Program-made: the position numbers and the translations under genes
The notes under the pieces: model-generated
Told to the model about the DNA's origin: nothing
Seen by the model: only the letters and a program-made list of their open reading frames with translations
The model's database searches: none
Assembly (NCBI RefSeq): GCF_958450345.1
Contig: NC_088780.1
Span: 22,913,167 to 22,977,166 of the forward strand
Direction of reading: 5' to 3'
Length of the DNA stretch: 64,000 nt
Source: Calliphora vicina
Lineage: Eukaryota > Arthropoda > Insecta > Diptera > Calliphoridae
Part shown: piece after piece, positions 57,743 to 64,000 of the stretch
How positions within the stretch are numbered: the stretch's first letter is position 1
Layout of the letters: every line of letters begins with the position of its first letter

Positions 57743-58463
57743 TAGGGATGCCAATCCCGGAAATTTTGGAATTTTTCGGGTTTAAAAAATTCCGAATCCC
57801 AAGAAATTATGAAATTTTTGATCTGTTGCAGATCCCATTATGAAGACTACTGGATCTTAAAATTGTAAAAAATTAATCAAAAAAGTAGATTTTAATAAAA
57901 ACAATTGATCTTATTCGAAAGATTAATACATGGCATTAATATTTGAAAATCATTTCGTCCAAATTTGCCCAACTTTTTCGAGCATTGCTAGCCGTATGTC
58001 ACAAATAACACGAACAATGTTGGCTTTCAAGGCGTCAATTATTGCTAGTTTATCAGCATGAACCAATGAGTTCCTGTGGCACCACAGGAATTAATCATGA
58101 GGTGTCAAATTGCATGACCTTGGAGGCCAACTGAAAGCATCATTTCTCGAAATCAAATTATCGCCAAAATTTGGTTTCTATAAATTTATGGTTTCGTCAT
58201 CCGTAAGGCACGTAGCGCCATCAATCAAATCATCCATATTTTCAAACAACAAATCATTGATCATGGAGTGGTTACAATCTCAGTTGAGCGTAACTTAACC
58301 GCTCTCATTACATATGCTACAATTTTGTTTATTAACGAATCCGTTATGCCAAAAATGAACCTCATGAACACAATTTTGCGATAAACCATTCGTTTTGTTT
58401 TTATTATTTGAAACAAAAATCCCAAAATCTTGCATCCCGGGATTTGTATCCTTGGCATCCCTA
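57743..58463. mobile_element. hAT-like element (TAGGGATGCCAA ends) carrying mariner debris
   Basis: Ends TAGGGATGCCAATCCCGG and, in reverse complement, TAGGGATGCCAAGGATAC. Flanks are ATGTAAAT and ATGTAAAG (57735-57742 and 58464-58471; 7 of 8 match). Subterminal CCCGGGAT/TCCCGG motifs occur at both ends. The interior (about 57960-58420) is a mariner transposase remnant, so the element was itself invaded. Confidence 0.75.
57960..58420 (-). pseudogene. mariner-type transposase remnant
   Basis: On the minus strand EVHFWHNGFVNKQNCSI (58362-58310) matches the block around the first catalytic residue. The middle is missing. The C-terminal block HADKLAIIDALKANIVRVIC then DIRLAMLEKVGQIW lies at 58070-57960, as in the last helices of this transposase family. 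It is the same family as 41341 and 54401. Confidence 0.75.
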
Positions 58464-58724
58464 ATGTAAAGTGAAGCAAAATATGTCGCAGTACAATATG
58501 TATTTAGCTGTACCAAATCTTATATACTCTTCAGTTTAGTATACGAGTACTTCAAAAATAATAAAAAACAATATATTTTTAAGAAAAAACTTGAAAACCT
58601 TATGTATACAAATAAAATTTCCAAACGATTAAGGAATGTTATTTCAGCAAAAATATATTTTCAGCCAAAAAAAATTTCTTTTTTTATATTTGTCTAGCCA
58701 CATAAGTATTTTTCGAATTTTTTA

Positions 58725-59075
58725 GCCACTTACGCCGGATAGTGCCAGAGAAGATGCTCAACTGTCAATAATAACAACTTCTATAGGAATCAAGAAGCCG
58801 TACCACAAATAGTCTCTGTATCTCTCTTTAAAGCTCGATTTGGCATAGTCACAGATTGTGGTTAAAATCACACATTTAAGTCATTTCAGTAGTACCCTAA
58901 CATATCGAGCAATTCCGACTCTAAGAGAGAAGTCTCCTGCTTTGACAAAGTATCTGCGATGTGATTACCTAACAGTGTATAAGGCAGATTCAGAGTTTTG
59001 TTGTACCAGCACATAATTTTGATTAAGGTTCCGCATCATTGTGATCAATGCCACGATGTAAAGCCCTAATGGATA
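58725..59075 (-). pseudogene. LINE C-terminal remnant (RNase H / CCHC-like region)
   Basis: On the minus strand one can read NKTLNLPYTLLGNHIADTLS (about 59010-58950), recalling the last RNase H motif (G-N-x-x-A-D). After frame changes comes TVEHLLWHYPA (58770-58738), which resembles the ETVEHLLC.CPA block typical of I/Jockey-group LINE C-termini. Several stops are present. The assignment is by motif only. Confidence 0.5.
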
Positions 59076-59087
59076 CGTCCATTAGGG
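59064..59087. repeat. Perfect 10-bp-arm palindrome at an element junction
   Basis: CCCTAATGGA-TACG-TCCATTAGGG sits exactly where the LINE remnant gives way to family D. Confidence 0.9.
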
Positions 59088-60080
59088 TGGCCCTTAACAA
59101 AAAAAGTTTGATTTTTCCCAGTCTGGGGGGACCAGTTTGCTGAATTTTTGTAAAAAAAATTATCCTGAAAATATTTCAGGTTAATCGACTGAGACTAAGA
59201 GTTGCCGCAAGCCCGCTGAAGTTTTGTAGTTTTTGTAAAAATTTTGCCATTAAAAAATTACTTTTGCAATTTAGTTTAAAAGAATAGAAATATGTACGTA
59301 ATTGTCATTTAATGATATATAAATGAAAAAATTGGTTAAAAAGTGTTAAAGTTATTAAAAATTTCATAGGTCATTAGAACATCAGGTCACTAGAACAAGA
59401 AATTTAATAATAAAATTAACATATTTTAAGAAATATTAAAAATGTAGTTAATTTTTGCTTAAAATATATCCATATTTACTTGTGTATTTTTCCAAATTTT
59501 TTTTTAATTTAAAAAAAAAAAAATTTGGAAAAAGAATTTAGGGCAAAAAAATATTTGTTAAAAAAAATTTTCCGGTTAAAAAATATTTTTTTCTCAGCCA
59601 TTTGGAATATTTACAGAAAAGGGTCATATGACTTTTTAATGTGTTCACTTATCTTTGACCTGATTTGGCATCCTGTCACTATGGTAAGCAAGGTCTTGAG
59701 TGGAGAGATATTGGGCTCTTGTTAAAAGAGAATTGAAGAGCACATTAAAGGTTACCAAAAATGTAGTAGATTTTAAGCGGAGATAAAGAACCTTAATGAA
59801 TGGATTTTCGGAAAAGGTTCATAAATTCATCAGTATTGATTTGAACTCTAAAACTAATATTTTTTGTATGTTGTAATAATAAAACTGTAGGTTTTGTGGT
59901 TTCATTTTTTATATTATTACTCCTAGTTTTTCCATACCTGCGATTTAAATTTTGCGATTTTCGAGAAAAAATAATTATTTGGCCATATTTTGGCGAATGA
60001 ACTTAATTTCCTTATTGTTATGAGTTTTAAGTAAAACCTTTTCAGAATATTATAGTCCAGGTAAATATTCTAAATATGTA
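59083..60080 (+). repeat. Family D dispersed repeat, second copy
   Basis: Starts TTAGGGTGGCCCTTAAC and includes TTGCCATTAAAAAATTAC, GGTCACTAGAACAAG, TTTTTCCATACCTGCG, CGATTTTCGAGAAAAAATAA and AGTCCAGGTAAATATTC near 60055. It is the inverse of 1-655. A short frame at 59525 is not coding. Confidence 0.6.
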
Positions 60081-61319
60081 TAAAGACTGCTCATCTTTAG
60101 ATGTCAAGAACGAATACATCGATACCATCTGTTGTGAATTACGAATTTTGAAGATATACATACAATAAAAATTTGCATTAATAAAGAAAACTGACACCTC
60201 CCAGTTTTAATCAGTCCACAATACTGGCATTGCAAATTTGAGAAAAGTTTTAATTAAAACATATCAAATATAACAGTATTCATACATTTGCAATATTGCA
60301 CTCAAATGTTTAAATGTTCACATATATTTATATGTTTCACACTATAATCAAATTACCATAAAGTATTTATTATAACACTATTATTTACGATACTAATTTA
60401 TTAACATTTATCAACTTTGCATTTAATATTGATAACTAGATTTATGTGTTATGCAAAAAATAAGCTTTAAATTGAATGTGTATAAATGTCTATAGCATTA
60501 AAATAAATTACTAAAACTAAATAACTATTTAGAATAAAATGAAATGCAAAACTATGGCTAAATATTAAGCTGATAATTGAATTTTGCAAATAATTTAAAA
60601 TAATTTATACAAAAATCTCTACACTATTACCAAGTTAGCTAAACAATTTCCCACATGCACCACTATTTATTTACAAAAATTGTGTAAAACGTATAAATAA
60701 ATACAAATTACAATTTATGTTCATTTTTAAATAATGATCCTTAACACTGTAGTCAAAGCACTTAACAAGTTTATAAGTTAAGTATCTTCCTACACACATA
60801 CATACACAATTGCACACGCATGTATACACACTCCCACACACGTACACTCATATAGTAATCCTTTTTAAAAAAAATGTACAAATTTATGACCACAAATAAA
60901 AATTGCAGAAAAAATATCAGGTGACTTTGGTTAACATGGGAAGCGGAGTGGAGAAAGCCATTTATTTATATAGAGAAACTTAAGTTGGGTAGACAATTGA
61001 ACATGCAATAACAACATTTATTACCAACACATCTATAAATGTTAAACAAACACACATGCACATGTGTTTGTGTGTGTGAAAATCGGTTGAATATAAATAA
61101 ATATTACAGATACACACCCAACCGAGCAAACGTATATTTATCACAGCGGTGATTTACAGTTTAGTTTTATTATTTATGCATGCATATGTCATGTGGGTGA
61201 AACTGTACTCGATATCATAGTGTGGCAAGTATATCGAAAGACAAAAAGTGTTGGAACAGAGATAGGTTTACATTCATATATATTTTTTTTATGTCCAACT
61301 ATGAATGTTCAAGTAATTA
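60081..61319. other. Unassigned stretch with CA-rich sequence
   Basis: No gene recognised. Imperfect CA/CACA-rich microsatellite sequence lies at about 60790-60850 and 61048-61078. It could be unique intergenic DNA. Confidence 0.35.
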
Positions 61320-61560
61320 TCTGAGGGAGACCATGTACGAAAACTAGGGACAAAAAAGGCCAATTTTCGACATACTTTACAGTAAAATTTCAGAGTACTT
61401 CGAATTAATTTGTGAAAAATTTGTTTAAAGTCGTACAAGAACTGACACAGTTACAGGTCTATAAGTTGACGACCATCACTATTTTCTTGGAATAATTTCT
61501 GAATTTGAGGGTGTTTCTGAAATTTTTAAACACAATTTGTAATGTATTTAGCAAGGCCTA
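61320..61560 (-). repeat. Family F fragment
   Basis: TCTGAATTTGAGGGTGTTTC near 61498-61517 and adjacent blocks relate to 33340-33400 and 36530-36570. Confidence 0.4.
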
Positions 61561-61564
61561 TAAC

Positions 61565-61870
61565 CCTATAATTAGTCATATCTCGCATATAGACCCGCAT
61601 CCGAATATCACTTTAACGTGCATAAATCGCTTAAAAATATTGGTATACACACACGAATTCAACGTAGTTAACTTTCATATAGACAAAAATCACACTGCTC
61701 AATTTCATGGTGATGGGTCCATAATTGGTCATAGATCCCATATAAGGCCCACTTCCGAAAATCACTCACGAATATAAATTATTGAAATTTTAAAAGAAAA
61801 ATTTGTTTGCTCTTTTACTTAGTGTAGGGTATTACATGGTCGGGCTTGACCGACCATACTTTCTTACTTA
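61565..61870 (-). repeat. Family A dispersed repeat, copy A9 (5' half)
   Basis: Reverse copy from TAATTAGTCATATCTCGC to the palindrome GGTCGGGCTTGACCGACC, then ATACTTTCTTACTTA. The second half, with the tetranucleotide module, is missing. Confidence 0.75.
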
Positions 61871-62091
61871 TTTTTAAGGTCTTTTTGTTAAATTTTAACA
61901 AAATATTCTATGAGGAAACACATAACTTTAATTTCGGAATGGGTATATTAGATTTTGTGGACCTTCTTCCACAATTTTTACACATTTTATTACTACATGG
62001 CGCTACAGGTTAAAAGTAAATGACAAAAATTATCTATCAAAATCAATTGTGAACCTCTTGTCGATCACTTTGGCCCATAATCATAGTCAAA

Positions 62092-62552
62092 AACAAGTAA
62101 CAGAGCTATATTCGGCTGTGCCGAATCTTATATACCCTTCACCAAATTATACTTAAAAATATTTTTTTTTTTAAATATTTTTTTAAACAAAATCAAAATT
62201 TTTTTTTTAATGTTTTAAAATTTTTTTTAAACTTTTTTTCCAAATTGTTTTTTAATTTTTTTTAAAAAAAGTGTTTTTAAAATTTTTTTTAAATTTCTTT
62301 GATTAATTTTTTTGGAAAAAGAATTTATGACAAAAAAAAAATTTTTGATGAAAAAAAAATTCGGGTTAAAAAATATTTTTTTCCGATTTTGACCCATTGT
62401 ATGTCCAATTTACTATAGTCTTATATAAGTCGTTGCAAAGGTCTTTGAAATATCTATCATTAGATATCCATATTGTCTATATTAACGACTTAGTAATGCA
62501 GATATAGGTCAAAAATCGAGGTTGTCCTAGTTTTTTCCTATATACTTTAGGG
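62092..62552 (+). repeat. Family C copy C5, truncated, inside a 20-bp inverted repeat
   Basis: AACAAGTAACAGAGC, the palindrome ATTCGGC-TGT-GCCGAAT, TATATACCCTTCACC, A/T tracts, the GATTTTGACCCATTGTATG body and TTAGATATCCATATTGTC. It stops abruptly after GGTTGTCCTAGTTTTTTCC. The (GTCT)n half is absent. The copy sits between 62072-62091 and 62553-62572, which are perfect inverses. Confidence 0.75.
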
Positions 62553-62572
62553 TTTGACTATGATTATGGGCC

Positions 62573-62974
62573 TTTGTGTTTAGAAATTGCAATAGTATCG
62601 TTTTTTTTTTCCAAATTTATAAACATTTGTCTTTAAAATTACCTTCTTTTTTAAAATAAAAAGTAAAAAGAATACTTTAAAATAGGTTCAACATTGAAAT
62701 TTGTACACTTAACAATTGTTTATCAAAGGTATTTAAGCTATTAATTTGTTAATACAACTTTATGGAAATTTGCCTATAATTGGTTTTTAAACTTCTTCTA
62801 AATTTGTATGCATACGGCAGTTATAAACCAGTTTTAAACATTTATGAACACGGCCGTAAGTATACAGATAGAATCAGGGTAACGAATGTAGTATGTTCTT
62901 AACATCAGTTTCAGTTTTGCCGGCTCCAAAATCATTATTGACCTGTGATATTAATCATACGTTCATTCTACATA
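62573..62974. other. Unassigned stretch
   Basis: Nothing recognised. Confidence 0.3.
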
Positions 62975-63612
62975 CCCTGCAGTTCACTGCACTAGTTCCG
63001 CTACATCGAATTCGTTGGCCACTAAGAACTACTACTAGTGAATTTTCAACCCACTCGCAACGTTATTGACTGGTGAATTTAACACGGTGATGTCATTGCA
63101 AGTGGCCGATTGGCACATTCTGCATAACACTTCACTATTAAATTCAATAGTGAAAATACTCCAGCATTTGAGGAAAAAAGAAAAAATAAATTTTTCTGAG
63201 AGCGGGGTTGAACACATAACCTCTCGTTTTCTAGTCAAATGCTCTAACCACTAAACCACTGAGCTCTTATTTGTACTGCTCTCTAATTGTTATTAAGAAT
63301 AACATGTGAGTCTACTCTCTATTTTTGCATTTTCTACATCATCACTGAGAATGAAAACACAAACGGCCACATTCAGCATTACATGTGGCCATCGAAGTGG
63401 TATATTTTAGAAGATTTTATTTTTCTTGAATTTATTTTCAAAAACTTATGACAAATATCTGACTATTTTTTATTACTGAATATGCTGGTGAAATGTAGTG
63501 CAAATGATAACCATTTAACTACCATTTTACCAGCCACAGCGAACTAGTGTGTTGTACAAGTAGTAATATAGCTAGTGAAAGGTTTCCAATTGGCACTTTT
63601 GAAACTGCTGGG
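62975..63612. mobile_element. MITE-like element (CCCTGCAGTT...AACTGCTGGG), TA-flanked, with nested SINE
   Basis: Starts CCCTGCAGTTCACTGCACTAG and ends with the inverse of CCCAGCAGTTTCAAAAG. Both ends also carry CACTAGTTC(C)GCT blocks, 20-60 bp in. TA lies on both sides (62973-62974 and 63613-63614). It contains a tRNA-derived segment at 63198-63266. It is non-coding; opposed frames at 63035 and 63066 are chance. Confidence 0.55.
63198..63266 (-). mobile_element. tRNA-derived SINE head
   Basis: On the minus strand it reads GAGCTCAGTGGTTTAGTGG, then TTAGAGCATTTGAC (A-box region), and about 35 bp later TGTGTTCAACCCCGC (B-box GTTCAACCC). The acceptor stem does not pair as in a functional tRNA, so a SINE or tRNA pseudogene is preferred. 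Confidence 0.5.
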
Positions 63613-63956
63613 TACCTATTGAATTTGCCACCAAAAAATATGCTACACTTTTACAACTATCAACATAATGCAGCTGCTGAGGCGAATACTTAATATGAAA
63701 TTAAATAATAATCATACGCATATTTTTGAGTTGTATTGTTTATAAAAAACACATTTATGAAGTCAAATTTATTGAAAGAATGTATGTATGTACATCAAAT
63801 TCAATTTTATGTATGGTAAAATTGTCACAAAATTTTTAATAAATGATTAGTAGGATAAAGTTCTATAATTATGCGACCTACATATACATATATTGTTATC
63901 AATGAATATACAAAAATTATCAGAACATGAGATTTTTTCATTTTATTCCCATTATA

Positions 63957-64000
63957 TGGTTGGTCAAGCCCGACCATATAATACCCTACACCAAGTAAAT
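63957..64000 (+). repeat. Family A copy A10, start only
   Basis: TTGGTCAAGCCCGACCATAT then AATACCCTACACCAAGTAAA is the opening of family A. The rest lies beyond the window. Confidence 0.8.

Noticed and set aside
63198..63266. Functional tRNA gene
   Set aside because: A-box and B-box are present but the acceptor and anticodon stems do not pair well; a SINE or tRNA pseudogene is more likely.

Overview
The window looks like a transposon-dense, AT-rich intergenic stretch of a fly genome (higher Diptera, most plausibly a calyptrate fly). The reasons are spliceosomal introns, Tc1/mariner, hAT, PIF/Harbinger, Helitron-like, Transib-like, LINE, LTR and tRNA-SINE remnants, and dispersed non-coding repeats built around a (GTCC/GTCT)n module of a kind common in fly genomes. 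The species cannot be fixed from sequence alone. Nothing prokaryotic is present.

Only one convincing host gene is visible: a three-exon minus-strand gene (25174-25909) with matching splice phases, encoding a 166-residue basic, glutamine-rich protein. All other protein similarity is transposon debris: a LINE reverse transcriptase with a single stop codon (37316-38785), a LINE C-terminus (58725-59075), Tc1-like transposases (15750-17316 and 19556-21104), mariner fragments (4957-5400, 41295-42760, 44700-45010, 54401-54906, 57960-58420), a hAT remnant (28295-29534) and a PIF/Harbinger Myb-like exon pair (7494-7717).

Layout. 0-9 kb: repeat families D, A, K and B, then a family C copy interrupted by a TA-flanked Tc1-type MITE and a TAA-flanked Harbinger derivative. 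9-15.7 kb: an ATAA-flanked element, family C, and family B split by two adjacent Helitron-like elements. 15.7-21.1 kb: two Tc1-like transposons around a family E copy and a SINE. 22-26 kb: direct repeats, family B split by a solo LTR, then the host gene. 27-36.3 kb: family A copies and two hAT elements with perfect 8-bp target duplications, one containing a family B insertion. 37-42.8 kb: the LINE, family E and a mariner locus split by a 5-bp-TSD element. 42.9-64 kb: more copies of families A, C, D, E, G, J, plus MITEs.

Family labels A-K are local to this report. Where possible, boundaries were set by comparing interrupted and uninterrupted copies inside the window, so several target-site duplications are seen directly. 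Superfamily names are inferences from terminal motifs and duplication length. The elements do not form a pathway; the region records successive nested insertions.
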